Of a DNA stretch of 64,000 nucleotides, positions 19,326 to 28,765 are shown in pieces. The notes under the pieces are model-generated. The model was not told where the DNA came from. It was given only the letters and a program-made list of their open reading frames with translations, and searched no databases. Both the position numbers and the translations under genes were made by a program. The stretch is from assembly GCA_964444665.1 (NCBI GenBank), contig CAYUIE010000004.1, positions 62,001 to 126,000 on the forward strand, in the 5' to 3' direction. The first letter of the stretch is position 1. Each line of letters opens with the position of its first letter. The DNA is from CAYZTY01 sp964444665. GTDB taxonomy: Bacteria; Planctomycetota; Phycisphaerae; Sedimentisphaerales; CAYZTY01.

Positions 19326-21002
19326 ATGAATGCAGTTGCTATGTCTGGTTTACTAACAGCCTCTCTTCAATACGGCTTTTATATTTCAATCTTAAAATTC
19401 GCAAGCTTTCTGGTTTTGTTTCTCCTTTGGCTGCCCCTCGTAAGCTGGGTATATCGGGATAGTCAGGCGGTGGGAACAAAGAAAACGTTCTGGACGGCCA
19501 TCGTTTTTTTCGCCGGCGCCGTAACAATCGTCGTCTGGCTGCTGATGCCGTTATTTATCATCGGCATATTGCTTTTTCTCATAGCCGTCGCCGCTACTTC
19601 CTTTGTTTACACTATGCATCGTGATACCAGAGTTACCCCATTTGAACGTGTTCTTACCGTCGACCACATTAAAAGCATCATTTCGAGAGACAAGGTGCAG
19701 ACTGCTTTGGCCCAGAGTGGAACGAGTTTTATCACCGCCAATAATAACGAAGTACCACTGCCGGAACATAAAACACCTGAGTTTTTCGGATACAAAGTGG
19801 CCACTGAAATCTTCGACGATGCGTTATGGCGCAGAACAAGTGATATCACCTTTTCACCGTCCAGCGAGGGTTACAACATCATTTATAGAATCGACGGGGT
19901 CGCTTCAAAACAGCCCGGCAGGACCCGGGAGGAGATAGAGTATTTCATACGATTTGCTAAGCATCTTGCAGACCTTGACGTCAATGAAAGAAGAAAGCCG
20001 CAGAAAGGAACTTTCAAAATCCAGAAAGATTCAAGATATATAAACTGGGAAGTAATCACGGCCGGCTCAACTTCCGGTGAGCAAATCCAGATAAGACGTT
20101 GTGAACAATACAGCTTGTTTAAATCAGAGGACCTTGGATTCAGCATCGAGCAGTTAGAAAAACTGGGCGACCTTAAAAAAAAGGCCCGCGGCGTTTTTAT
20201 CGTCTCCGGGCCGAAACAAACCGGAGTTACAACCACTTTCTACGCCCTGCTGAGAAGCCATGACCCGTTTGTCTACAACATCAACACTCTCGAAAAACGA
20301 CCCTCCGCCGAACTGCCTAACATTACGCAGGACATATATTCTCTCGGCGATACCGGAAACGCCACATACGCCCAAAGACTACAATCGGTTTTAAGGATAG
20401 ACCCGGATATAATTGGTGTAGCTGACTGCGAGGACCAGCAAACTGCCCTGGTCATTGTCGATGCTGCAAAAAAGAACAAGCTGGTATACGTTACTCTCGA
20501 AGCACCAAACGTAATGATGGCCCTGGCAAAATGGCTGAAATTAGTCGGTGATAAAGACCGTGTCGCAGATACACTATTTGGCATCAGCAACCAACGACTG
20601 CTGAGAAAAATATGTGATAAGTGCAAGGAAGCCTATGAGCCGAACAAGGAGATACTCAAGAAATTCAATATCCCGGCTGATAAAATCAAAATCTTTTACA
20701 GGCCGGTAGGTACGTTGCCCGGCAGACGGGGCAAACGCGAAGTCTGCGAGCATTGTCAGGGAACAGGATTTTTCGGCAGAACAGCCGTTTTCGAGACAAT
20801 TATAATCAACAGCGACTTGAGAAAAGCCATAAAACTGTCCAAGACATTACCGGAAATAGGCACGGCTTTCAGACGCGCCAGAATGCTTTATATGCAGGAG
20901 CAGGCAATTAGAAACGTGGCTGAAGGCGTAACTTCCATAAACGAAGTAATCAGAGAATTTTCAACGAGCAAGAAAACCCGGCGAAAAACAAAGCAAACAT
21001 AA
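19326..21002 (+). CDS. Membrane-anchored GspE/PilB-like protein with degenerate ATP-binding motifs
   Basis: 558 residues. Three N-terminal hydrophobic segments (residues about 17-95) are unusual for this family. Then comes a GspE N2-like domain (DALWRRTSDITFSPSSEG) and a RecA-like domain. The Walker A position reads SGPKQTGVTTTF, with Val in place of the invariant Lys, and the Walker B region reads PDIIGVADCEDQQTA, without the catalytic Glu of the usual GEIRD. The zinc-binding element (CDKCKEAYEPN and CEHCQGTGFFGRTAVFE) is intact. Probably a non-hydrolysing partner of the upstream PilT-like ATPase; this is inference. Confidence 0.82.
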   Translation: MNAVAMSGLLTASLQYGFYISILKFASFLVLFLLWLPLVSWVYRDSQAVGTKKTFWTAIVFFAGAVTIVVWLLMPLFIIGILLFLIAVAATSFVYTMHRDTRVTPFERVLTVDHIKSIISRDKVQTALAQSGTSFITANNNEVPLPEHKTPEFFGYKVATEIFDDALWRRTSDITFSPSSEGYNIIYRIDGVASKQPGRTREEIEYFIRFAKHLADLDVNERRKPQKGTFKIQKDSRYINWEVITAGSTSGEQIQIRRCEQYSLFKSEDLGFSIEQLEKLGDLKKKARGVFIVSGPKQTGVTTTFYALLRSHDPFVYNINTLEKRPSAELPNITQDIYSLGDTGNATYAQRLQSVLRIDPDIIGVADCEDQQTALVIVDAAKKNKLVYVTLEAPNVMMALAKWLKLVGDKDRVADTLFGISNQRLLRKICDKCKEAYEPNKEILKKFNIPADKIKIFYRPVGTLPGRRGKREVCEHCQGTGFFGRTAVFETIIINSDLRKAIKLSKTLPEIGTAFRRARMLYMQEQAIRNVAEGVTSINEVIREFSTSKKTRRKTKQT

Positions 21003-21060
21003 AACTGCGGAGATGGTAATCCGGTCGATAACGACTGAATAGAAGCTGAGAGGAATTATT

Positions 21061-22851
21061 ATGTTAGGCAGCCTGGTGGCCGTTTTTACTGTTTTGATAT
21101 GTACTTTTCATCAATACCGCAAAGGCGGCGTGGTCAGAGGCTTTGTTTTGTTTATCGCCGCAATTTCCGCCTCTGCTATTGCATTAAACTATTACGAATG
21201 GCTGGCAAAAATAATGATTGAGCGTAAATACATCGTAGAATGGGCCCAGTCGGCCGTTTTCACCGCCCTGTTTATCATTACCTTTACAATACTTGCTTTG
21301 TTAACCGGTAAGCTCGTATCGAGAAACGTTAAATTTACCAATCTTATCGAGCGAATAGGCTCAGTCGTTTGCGGGATATGCCTTGGTCTGGTTATAGCCG
21401 GCGTTCTGCTGATAGCCGCAGGGATGGCTCCTTTGTCAGGCAACTATCCATACAAGCGGTTTGCCGGCCCAAACGTTAATCCGGATAAGCCGAAAAAAGT
21501 CCTGCTCAATCCCGATGGTTTCGTCAGTTCAATTTTCACTTCGCTAAGCACAGGCAGCTTTAGCAGCCAAAGAAGCTTTGCGATTCTTCATAATAATTTT
21601 ATCAACCAGATATTTCTGAATCGACTCGAAGACAAATTGCCTGTTATCGCAAAGGAAGATGCGATTGAGCTTCCGTCAAAAGAGGCCGTCTGGTATATGG
21701 CTGAAAATCCCATCGACGCTTCAACGGGCGCAGAGGTCTACGCAGCCGCTAATCACAACCTGATGACTGCCAGAATCGGAATAAGACCCCAGCTTGCGAG
21801 CGGAGGTACAGGGGCCACTTTCACACTCTCACAAATAAGATTACTGTGTAAAAAAAGTACCGGCACACAAAACCTGCTTACCGGCAGTGCCCGAAGCGTC
21901 TATCCCATCGGATATATGAAGATGCCAGGCAAACTTAAAAGGCTTCCTTTGGAAACCAGCATCACGATTGACGGGGAGGACTTCGTCCCGGACAAAAAGC
22001 AAAAACCTATCAGATGGCTCGATCTTGTGTTTAACGTGCCCAAGGACCAGGTGCCGGCCATTTTGGAATTCAGACAAAATATTATTGCCACGTTACCCCG
22101 GCCGCTGCCCGCCGAGCAGGCGCCACAAACCGCCAGTTACGTTCCGGCAAGCAGATGTGCTACGGAAACGGCTCAGCTTGTTCCTCTGTCCTCTGCACGA
22201 GTATACGGTCTTGAGCTCTCAGCCGGCCAGAAATTATTAATGGGGCTGAAACTGCCTGTAATCAATATGGCAGCACTGCGAGAATTCGATATGCTCGATT
22301 CTCCGATGGAAATTATGCTCGAGTCCAACCGCATCAGCTATTTAAGAGCCAGGCTGGTCATCCAAAAAGAGCAAAGAAACGGGCGGAGAACCGCCAGCTC
22401 CCGGATTCCATCCGACACGGCCCATCCATTCGCAGAGTTGCTAAGGCCCCTGCCCGGATATCGTCTGCTGTCCCTGAAGTGCAACAATCCTTCAGCAGGA
22501 AATATAATCCCTGCCGAGCAGTTGCCTGTGCTTGCCGAACTTTCCGGCAAAGTTCATTGCCCTGTAGGAGTTTTCGCGGCCGGCAAGGTCGATGAAGATA
22601 CCATTTATCAACTCGACTACTGTTCTTTAACCAGCAGCGAAATCGCCAATGGACTGCTTATCGCAGATGACGGCACGGTTGCCGAGGCTTTCTGCGAAAT
22701 ATGGCTGACGGAGGAGGTCCAAAACATAACCGAATTATACCTGCTTTATCTCGTTGAAGAAGCCGGTAAACCAATAATCACCTCCGTCTGGCCTGGAGAC
22801 ACAAAGGGCGAGGCGGGCTTTACAAAATACGAAGGCTTCCGACTGAAATAA
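21061..22851 (+). CDS. CvpA-like membrane protein with large extracytoplasmic domain
   Basis: 596 residues. Four helices in residues 1-125, with RKGGVVRGFVLFIAAISAS and NLIERIGSVVCGICLGLVI, match the CvpA fold. The remaining 470 residues are predicted extracytoplasmic and mostly beta; I recognise no domain. Third gene of the PilT-like/GspE-like set, with GAGAGGA before its ATG, and likely co-transcribed. A role as a membrane platform for the ATPase pair is a guess. Confidence 0.7.
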   Translation: MLGSLVAVFTVLICTFHQYRKGGVVRGFVLFIAAISASAIALNYYEWLAKIMIERKYIVEWAQSAVFTALFIITFTILALLTGKLVSRNVKFTNLIERIGSVVCGICLGLVIAGVLLIAAGMAPLSGNYPYKRFAGPNVNPDKPKKVLLNPDGFVSSIFTSLSTGSFSSQRSFAILHNNFINQIFLNRLEDKLPVIAKEDAIELPSKEAVWYMAENPIDASTGAEVYAAANHNLMTARIGIRPQLASGGTGATFTLSQIRLLCKKSTGTQNLLTGSARSVYPIGYMKMPGKLKRLPLETSITIDGEDFVPDKKQKPIRWLDLVFNVPKDQVPAILEFRQNIIATLPRPLPAEQAPQTASYVPASRCATETAQLVPLSSARVYGLELSAGQKLLMGLKLPVINMAALREFDMLDSPMEIMLESNRISYLRARLVIQKEQRNGRRTASSRIPSDTAHPFAELLRPLPGYRLLSLKCNNPSAGNIIPAEQLPVLAELSGKVHCPVGVFAAGKVDEDTIYQLDYCSLTSSEIANGLLIADDGTVAEAFCEIWLTEEVQNITELYLLYLVEEAGKPIITSVWPGDTKGEAGFTKYEGFRLK

Positions 22852-22895
22852 ACCCTCCTGCAGCACAAATCACCGAGTGATGCAATTGCAATGTA

Positions 22896-25472
22896 TCAAC
22901 GTCCGTCAGGTTGTATTTTCACTGAATCGTAATAGCATATCCCGTCCTGATACAACCCCAGTCGATTACTAATTTGCCGGGCCTTGTTCTGTTCGCCGTT
23001 AGCCACAGCCAAATCAAATGCCTGCCGGGCAAATCGTACAGCCTCGGGAAAATCACCGGAAGCGGCATAAGCGGCGGCTAAAGAATCCAGCATACGAACA
23101 TTTTTATACTCAGTTAATTCACAGGCTTTTTTTGCCAGCCGAAGAGCCTCCTTGGTATCACGAAGCTCCTCGTCGGGATATGTCGCTAACACCCAGGCCA
23201 GCTCACTGAGCGCATAAGGCCAGTCAGGTTTGAGCCACAATGCATCCCTAAAGTGTGAAACAGCTTCTTTACCTTTACCGCGCCGCGCCAGGGCCTTTCC
23301 CAGATTATAATGCACAATATGCTGCTTCGACATTAGCCCAAGAGAGACCTTCCAATGTTCGATCGCCAACTGCATCCTACCCTGCCGGGCAAGTAACGAG
23401 GCAAAGTTATTATGTCCCTGATAGTGGTCTGGTCGAATCTGTAAAGCCTTATTGTAGTACTGAACCGCTTCGTCAAATTCGCCATTCCTATCCAGGACAA
23501 ACGCAAGATTAAACAATATATTCGGCTGGTACGGCTCTATCTGAATCGACCGTTTCCAGTAATCAATCGTCTTATCCAGCCTGCCTTTTTCATAGAACAC
23601 TAAGGCAACCTCATTGCAAAGCTCAAATCGGCCAGGCCGGAGTCGCAGAAACCGCTCGAAAGTAAAGCCGGCTTCGTCAATCTTATCCTGCTGTAATAAT
23701 GCCTTTCCCAGGTTGTAGTAAGCATCAGCATATTCAGGATATATCCTGACAGCCTGTTTAAAATGCTCAATCGCCTCATCTAACTGCCCCTGATTCGCCT
23801 GCAGGACTCCAAGGTCATTGTGCACTTTGTAATTACCGGCGTCTATTTGCAGGGCCTTTTCATATTGCTCGACGGCCTGGTCTTCCTTTTGGTCCATAGC
23901 AAGCAGCATCGCCAGGTGACAGCGCGCATCAACATAATTCGGATTGAGCTGCAAAGCCTTGCGAGATTCTTCAATAGCGGGCTGCAGTTGCCCGATTCGA
24001 CGATACGAGACGGCCCTGTTGAGATGCCAGCCGGCAAGTGGAGGTTCATACGCAATAATCGGCCTTGAGACTACAAGATACAATACGAGCCAGACAGCCA
24101 GCCATAAGCCGGTATTGCGAAAATCCTTTATCCAAACGAACCGACCAAGCCTATACAAACCCCAGGCACCGAACATCAGTAAAAAAGGAATGACCGGCAC
24201 TCTGTACCGAGCAGTTATAAAGAAAGGCAGATGAGAGGCAAAATATACGCCTATAAAGGCCAGAATCAATACTAAAGGCCGAGTCGCCTTTGCGGATTTA
24301 TCGATATCCGAGCCGCCAAAAAACAACAGTATAATTCCTACAATCGATAATGAAAACACGGCCGAGAAGCCCGGCAGATAACGCAGGAGTGCCGAGTTCT
24401 GCTTTTCATAATGAATCACCTTGTTGCTCGAGATTTCCGCAGGTCCCCAGAAAAGCAGAGTCTTCCTGAATAACAGAGTGAGAAATTTTAGAGGATTTTC
24501 CTTGATAAAACGTAATGCCTTACCTGTGAAGTAACGTGAAACCTGAGAATAATTAAGTGACGTGCCTGACTTTCGCTGCAGGTCCCTGACAATCTGCGGA
24601 TAATCATAACAGTTATTAAAAGACTCAAGCTCTTCAAGACCGGTTACGAAAAAGCCGTCCGCTTTGGGATTGTTGCCTATATACAGATTAACACCCGCAT
24701 TCGAGGAGATTAACACGGGCTGCTTTGCGACCAGATAATTCCTTACCGTTACGGGCGCAATCGCGGCCGCTGCACCAGCAAGAAAAACCAGAACCGAAAA
24801 GATAATCCTTGCCCTGCCCGAGTTTCCAGAGCCATTCCAGAGCATCCACACCGCGGCCAATGGTACGAATAACAGCGCGTTAGGTCGTACTAATCCGGCC
24901 AGCCCCAACAGAATTCCCGCAAGAATACCATAAGCGAAATTAAATCTCTCGGTCCATAAAACCAAAACATAAACAGCTAACAGAATAAGGAACACCAACA
25001 ACACCGGCTCATTCAACTGGCCTTCGAAATAAATGAATATCCAGTAAACGGACATAAGGGCCGCAAAAATCAATCCAACGCTGCGATTAAACAAGCGCCT
25101 CGCCAACAAATAACCAATGAAACAATTGAACAGTCCGAGCAACATCTGAGCCAATCTTGCCGCCAGATAACCGCCTGCCGGGTGAGCAGAATTCACGTTA
25201 AGCAGAAAGTATAACCCCGACAGAAAGTAAGGATAACCTGGTGGCATAAAGTAAGGATGCCGGGAAATTTCAGGTTCGCCGAATTCCTGCGGCGGCTGGA
25301 AATTTTCGATAACAATGCTGCGGGCCCAATAATCATAAAACCCGGCATCAACTGCAGGCGCTTTAAAATCCGGTGCTTCGTGCAGCTCGCACAAATAAAA
25401 GATGCGAAGAAAAAATCCTGTTACCAGGATAACTGCCAATATGACAAGCTCTTTTTTTCGCGTTTGATTCAT
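22896..25472 (-). CDS. GT39-like membrane glycosyltransferase fused to TPR repeats
   Basis: 858 residues. The N-terminal half (to about residue 470) has about a dozen membrane helices and the GT-C features of ArnT/PMT-type enzymes: a first-loop acidic motif near VDAGFYDYWARS, and ISSNAGVNLYIGNNPKADGFF. These transfer sugars from polyprenyl-phosphate to extracytoplasmic acceptors. From about residue 480 onward roughly nine to ten tetratricopeptide repeats follow (for example PNYVDARCHLAMLLAMDQK, YPEYADAYYNLGKALLQQD). No clear Shine-Dalgarno sequence is seen. Fusion of the two halves is common in planctomycetes. Acceptor unknown. Confidence 0.82.
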   Translation of the reverse strand: MNQTRKKELVILAVILVTGFFLRIFYLCELHEAPDFKAPAVDAGFYDYWARSIVIENFQPPQEFGEPEISRHPYFMPPGYPYFLSGLYFLLNVNSAHPAGGYLAARLAQMLLGLFNCFIGYLLARRLFNRSVGLIFAALMSVYWIFIYFEGQLNEPVLLVFLILLAVYVLVLWTERFNFAYGILAGILLGLAGLVRPNALLFVPLAAVWMLWNGSGNSGRARIIFSVLVFLAGAAAAIAPVTVRNYLVAKQPVLISSNAGVNLYIGNNPKADGFFVTGLEELESFNNCYDYPQIVRDLQRKSGTSLNYSQVSRYFTGKALRFIKENPLKFLTLLFRKTLLFWGPAEISSNKVIHYEKQNSALLRYLPGFSAVFSLSIVGIILLFFGGSDIDKSAKATRPLVLILAFIGVYFASHLPFFITARYRVPVIPFLLMFGAWGLYRLGRFVWIKDFRNTGLWLAVWLVLYLVVSRPIIAYEPPLAGWHLNRAVSYRRIGQLQPAIEESRKALQLNPNYVDARCHLAMLLAMDQKEDQAVEQYEKALQIDAGNYKVHNDLGVLQANQGQLDEAIEHFKQAVRIYPEYADAYYNLGKALLQQDKIDEAGFTFERFLRLRPGRFELCNEVALVFYEKGRLDKTIDYWKRSIQIEPYQPNILFNLAFVLDRNGEFDEAVQYYNKALQIRPDHYQGHNNFASLLARQGRMQLAIEHWKVSLGLMSKQHIVHYNLGKALARRGKGKEAVSHFRDALWLKPDWPYALSELAWVLATYPDEELRDTKEALRLAKKACELTEYKNVRMLDSLAAAYAASGDFPEAVRFARQAFDLAVANGEQNKARQISNRLGLYQDGICYYDSVKIQPDGR

Positions 25473-25688
25473 TTCGTTACGCGGTCATCTGCCTTGCTCC
25501 ACTCCAGCGGACAGAACAGCCCCACCAATATATTCCTGAGTGCATTATACATTAGCGCTGAGGAGTTTGCGCCACCAAAAGATTTGCTTTTTAGCTTGCC
25601 CCCACATGATGTGGATTTTGTGTTTCAAACATCTTGATATGATTTGCCGGCCGGCCCCGGCCGCCGGGAAGACCGGCCCTGACCGGCA

Positions 25689-25832
25689 CTAATTCATTAC
25701 CTCTTCCAAATCCAGCTCAAGCAAATGCTCAAGATACAAATCCAGCTCCTCACGGGAAAAATGGGCGAGAAATTCCGGCTTGGCGCTCTGGTTGATTTGG
25801 CAAATCATATCAATCAATTCTCTTTTGCTCAT
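25689..25832 (-). CDS. 47-residue acidic helical protein
   Basis: A short gene translating to a compact helical protein that begins SKRELIDMICQINQSAKPEF, continues LAHFSREELDLYLEHLLELD and ends LEEVMN. An AAGGAAG about 7 nt upstream of the ATG and a clean amphipathic leucine pattern support coding. It lies between GT39-TPR and radical SAM genes, with a GC-rich palindromic stretch (25648-25688) just past its stop codon. Not recognised; it may be a small regulatory or adaptor protein. Confidence 0.55.
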   Translation of the reverse strand: MSKRELIDMICQINQSAKPEFLAHFSREELDLYLEHLLELDLEEVMN

Positions 25833-25965
25833 AAATGTGCTTCCTTAAATCACCGCATCACCAAGAGATTATCGGCCGGGATTTCTTTTTCGCTTTAACC
25901 AAATCGCAACCCGTGCGAATAACGACCTATAACCTAAGCTACTATATAACCTATTCCTTAACGCC

Positions 25966-25986
25966 ATAACTACATTATGTAGTTAT
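25966..25986. promoter_or_regulatory. Perfect 10+1+10 palindrome upstream of radical SAM gene
   Basis: ATAACTACAT, one T, then ATGTAGTTAT: a perfect dyad in an otherwise AT-rich 297-bp gap (25833-26129) that has no gene. Its symmetry and AT-rich core suit a dimeric repressor operator; as RNA it would form a weak hairpin without a following U tract. Two ATAACCTA words lie just to its left. Confidence 0.4.
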
Positions 25987-26129
25987 AGAGCTGATTTACT
26001 CTTCGAGTCTGTTAACACCGTCCAATAAAAATCCCTCTGCATTAAAACAAAGCCAACTAAAAATTTTTTTTAGAGAATGTCACATCCACGTTTGGCAGCA
26101 AAAAACAGGTAAGTACTGCCGTTCGAGCT

Positions 26130-27308
26130 ATGGTACAATGTCAGCCAACGATAATGTATTTAATCGATAACATTTATAATCAACAGGCCCGGCGTAATGA
26201 GCCTAAGCTAAAGTTATGGCGCTACGCAGGGATTATGCTCAGCTATAAATGCACGAGCGCCTGTGAATTCTGCTACTTTAACTGCTCGCCCGCCAAAGAC
26301 GGTCTAATTTCAATCGAGACCGCCATCGAGGCCTGGCGGGGCCTGAAAATACTGGCAGGGCAAAAAGCAAAAGTTCACATTACAGGCGGCGAGCCATTTA
26401 TCTATTTCGAACATCTCATCGAGCTTCTCGCTGCCGCTCGTAAGGAAAATCTCGGACCCGTTGACCAGATAGAAACCAACGCCTTCTGGGCCGAGGACGA
26501 AAGTACCATCATCGGAAGGCTAAGGTTGCTTGACCACCTCGGGATGCAACGGTTGAAAATCAGTTGCGACCCGTTTCATCAGCAATACATCGACATCGAA
26601 TGTGTAAAGCGTCTTGCCACAACCGCCGAGAGTCTGCTCGGTCCGGAACGCGTACTTGTGCGCTGGCAAAAATATCTCGATAATCCGACGACGATGAAAG
26701 AACTTGCGCCTGACCGGCTCAAAGAAAATTACATCTCGGCTCTACGCGAATTTCCCTGCCGGCTTACCGGACGAGCCGCGAGTAAACTTGCTCCACTTAT
26801 CGCTTCAACTTCTATAGAAGCACTGGCCAAACAAAATTGTAAATCCGCCTTCCTTGGAGCAAAAGGAGTACATATCGACCCGTTCGGCAACGTATTCAGC
26901 GGAACTTGCAGTGGAATAATCATCGGTAATGTGAAAAAAAATCCCCTTGAGCAGATTTGGCAGAGTTTTAATCCGCCCCGGCAGGAATTTATTGATGAGC
27001 TTTTTAGTCTCGGACCTTACGGCCTTGTTAAAAAAGCGACTAAATTCGGATATAAAAAATGCCGATTTTATGCAAGTTGCTGCCATCTTTGTTATGATAT
27101 CCGGCAATTTTTCTTTGACAAGCCGGTTTATAAATCGATAATTGGCCCAGCGGCGTGTTACCTGGATCCTGATTATCACCGGCTGAAAGGAGGCAGTCCC
27201 GACTTGTCGGGGTTTGCTGAAACCCTCGCTCCAGACGGGCAACCCGAATATGACTCTTCGGGAAGTAAAGCCCTGAGTTATACAGAGCACGAGGAACCTG
27301 GACAATGA
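26130..27308 (+). CDS. Radical SAM protein
   Basis: 392 residues. The 4Fe-4S/SAM motif is CTSACEFC (CxxxCxxC) at about residues 44-51, followed by VHITGGEPFIYFE, the GGE SAM-binding motif. A later GVHIDPFGNVFSGTCSG and CRFYASCCHLCYD provide extra cysteines in a SPASM-like region. The substrate is unknown; such proteins often modify peptides. The C-terminal tail contains the palindromic repeat at 27197-27212, read as SPDLSG. No good Shine-Dalgarno sequence is seen, and an in-frame ATG at 26154 is an alternative start. It overlaps the kinase gene by four bases (ATGA), so the two proteins are made together. Confidence 0.8.
   Translation: MVQCQPTIMYLIDNIYNQQARRNEPKLKLWRYAGIMLSYKCTSACEFCYFNCSPAKDGLISIETAIEAWRGLKILAGQKAKVHITGGEPFIYFEHLIELLAAARKENLGPVDQIETNAFWAEDESTIIGRLRLLDHLGMQRLKISCDPFHQQYIDIECVKRLATTAESLLGPERVLVRWQKYLDNPTTMKELAPDRLKENYISALREFPCRLTGRAASKLAPLIASTSIEALAKQNCKSAFLGAKGVHIDPFGNVFSGTCSGIIIGNVKKNPLEQIWQSFNPPRQEFIDELFSLGPYGLVKKATKFGYKKCRFYASCCHLCYDIRQFFFDKPVYKSIIGPAACYLDPDYHRLKGGSPDLSGFAETLAPDGQPEYDSSGSKALSYTEHEEPGQ
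27197..27212. repeat. Palindromic repeat inside radical SAM coding sequence
   Basis: The core CCCGACTTGTCGGG is the same dyad that disrupts the DUF1805 gene (31371-31386) and recurs in related form at 36672, 37240, 36121 and 1965. Here it is in frame and adds residues 356-361 near the C-terminus, after the conserved domain. Confidence 0.6.
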
Positions 27309-28534
27309 ATGAAACAAGCTATGATACTATTTTTGGCCGATTAGCGCTTGAACAACACCTGTGCACGGAAGACGAATTTCATCGCTCGCTGGATAAGTAT
27401 AAAGCACACAGCCAACAAGACAATCCCCTGTCACTCGATGAGGTAATGATAGAGCTCGGCTATGTCACAAAAACACAGGCCGAGCGGGTCAAGGACGGCA
27501 TAAAGGAAAGCAAGGTCACCGCGAATCAGATACCCGGCTACCGAATCCTCGGCAAGCTCGGCGCCGGCGCGATGGCGGCAGTATACAAGGCTAAACAGCT
27601 CAGCCTTGACAGGACGGTGGCGATAAAGGTGCTGCCAAAAAGATTCAGCGAAAATCCCGATTACGTCAAGCGCTTCTACCAGGAAGGCAAGGCGGCCGCG
27701 AGTATGAACCATAATAACATTGTGCAGGCATACGACGTAGGTGAGACGGGCGGCAGACATTATTTCGTGATGGAATATGTCGAGGGCAAAACCATATACG
27801 AAGACCTGGCGGAAGGGAAAATCTTCGGCGAAGACCGGGCGTTAGATATCAGCACGCAGGTCGCTCATGCCCTCGTGCATGCCCACGCCCGCGGACTGGT
27901 TCACCGCGACGTGAAGCCAAAGAATATAATGATAGACACGGCCGGTGTGGTTAAACTGGCCGATATGGGTTTGGCCCGACAGCTTTCCGATATAGAGGCC
28001 GCCCAGAGCGAGGCGGGCAAGGCCTATGGAACCCCATATTACATAGCACCAGAGCAAATCAGAGGCGAGGTTGACATCGATGAAAGGGCCGACATCTACT
28101 CGCTCGGCGCAACACTCTACCATATGGTAACGGGCAGAGTTCCTTACGAGGCGCCGAATCCGTCCGATGTGATGCGAAAACATCTCAAAGAAAACCTTAT
28201 TCCACCGGACCATATCAACACATCACTGTCCGCCGGCATCTCCGAAGTTATCGAGATTATGATGGCGAAAGATAAAGACGACAGGTATTCCTCAGCGGAG
28301 GTTTTGCTCATCGACCTGGAGGCGGTCCGCAACGGCCAGCCGCCGCTACAGGCCCGAAAGAAGGTAAATCTCGACGCCCTCGAACAGCTGGAAAAAGGCA
28401 GGGCCATCCAATTCCAGCCCCCCGAAAAGGTTTACAAACAGGAAACCATTACTCGTTACAGGATGATAATCCTGATATTAACCGCCTCGGCCGCGGCCTT
28501 GTTCTTGCTTCTTATCTATATGGCCACAACTTAG
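27305..28534 (+). CDS. Membrane-anchored Ser/Thr protein kinase
   Basis: 409 residues. An N-terminal extension of about 75 residues (EQHLCTEDEFHRSLDKYK..., a small helical module often found on planctomycete kinases) precedes a complete Hanks-type kinase domain: glycine loop GKLGAGAMAAVYKA, Lys in VAIKVLPKRF, catalytic loop HRDVKPKNIM, DMG in place of DFG, and APE-like APEQIRGEV. One C-terminal membrane helix (MIILILTASAAALFLLLIY) lies at the end with almost nothing outside, so the kinase faces the cytoplasm. Start overlaps the radical SAM stop codon (ATGA). Confidence 0.9.
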   Translation: MNETSYDTIFGRLALEQHLCTEDEFHRSLDKYKAHSQQDNPLSLDEVMIELGYVTKTQAERVKDGIKESKVTANQIPGYRILGKLGAGAMAAVYKAKQLSLDRTVAIKVLPKRFSENPDYVKRFYQEGKAAASMNHNNIVQAYDVGETGGRHYFVMEYVEGKTIYEDLAEGKIFGEDRALDISTQVAHALVHAHARGLVHRDVKPKNIMIDTAGVVKLADMGLARQLSDIEAAQSEAGKAYGTPYYIAPEQIRGEVDIDERADIYSLGATLYHMVTGRVPYEAPNPSDVMRKHLKENLIPPDHINTSLSAGISEVIEIMMAKDKDDRYSSAEVLLIDLEAVRNGQPPLQARKKVNLDALEQLEKGRAIQFQPPEKVYKQETITRYRMIILILTASAAALFLLLIYMATT

Positions 28535-28765
28535 CATCGCATTTTTCACCTTAAAACCGCCCATCCCGAATTGCAAACAACTAAAGCAGAATAGCGAAAT
28601 CTAATCTACGCAAATTTTTATTGACTATTTCTCGTTAAGATACCATCATTAAAGCATCCGGGTTGCCAAGATGAACGTTAAATAAAGCCTTCAGAACGTT
28701 TTTTTCCGTACAAATAATTGTTACGAATTTACTGACGGGCGGCACTAATCAAGCGGAGGAATTTA

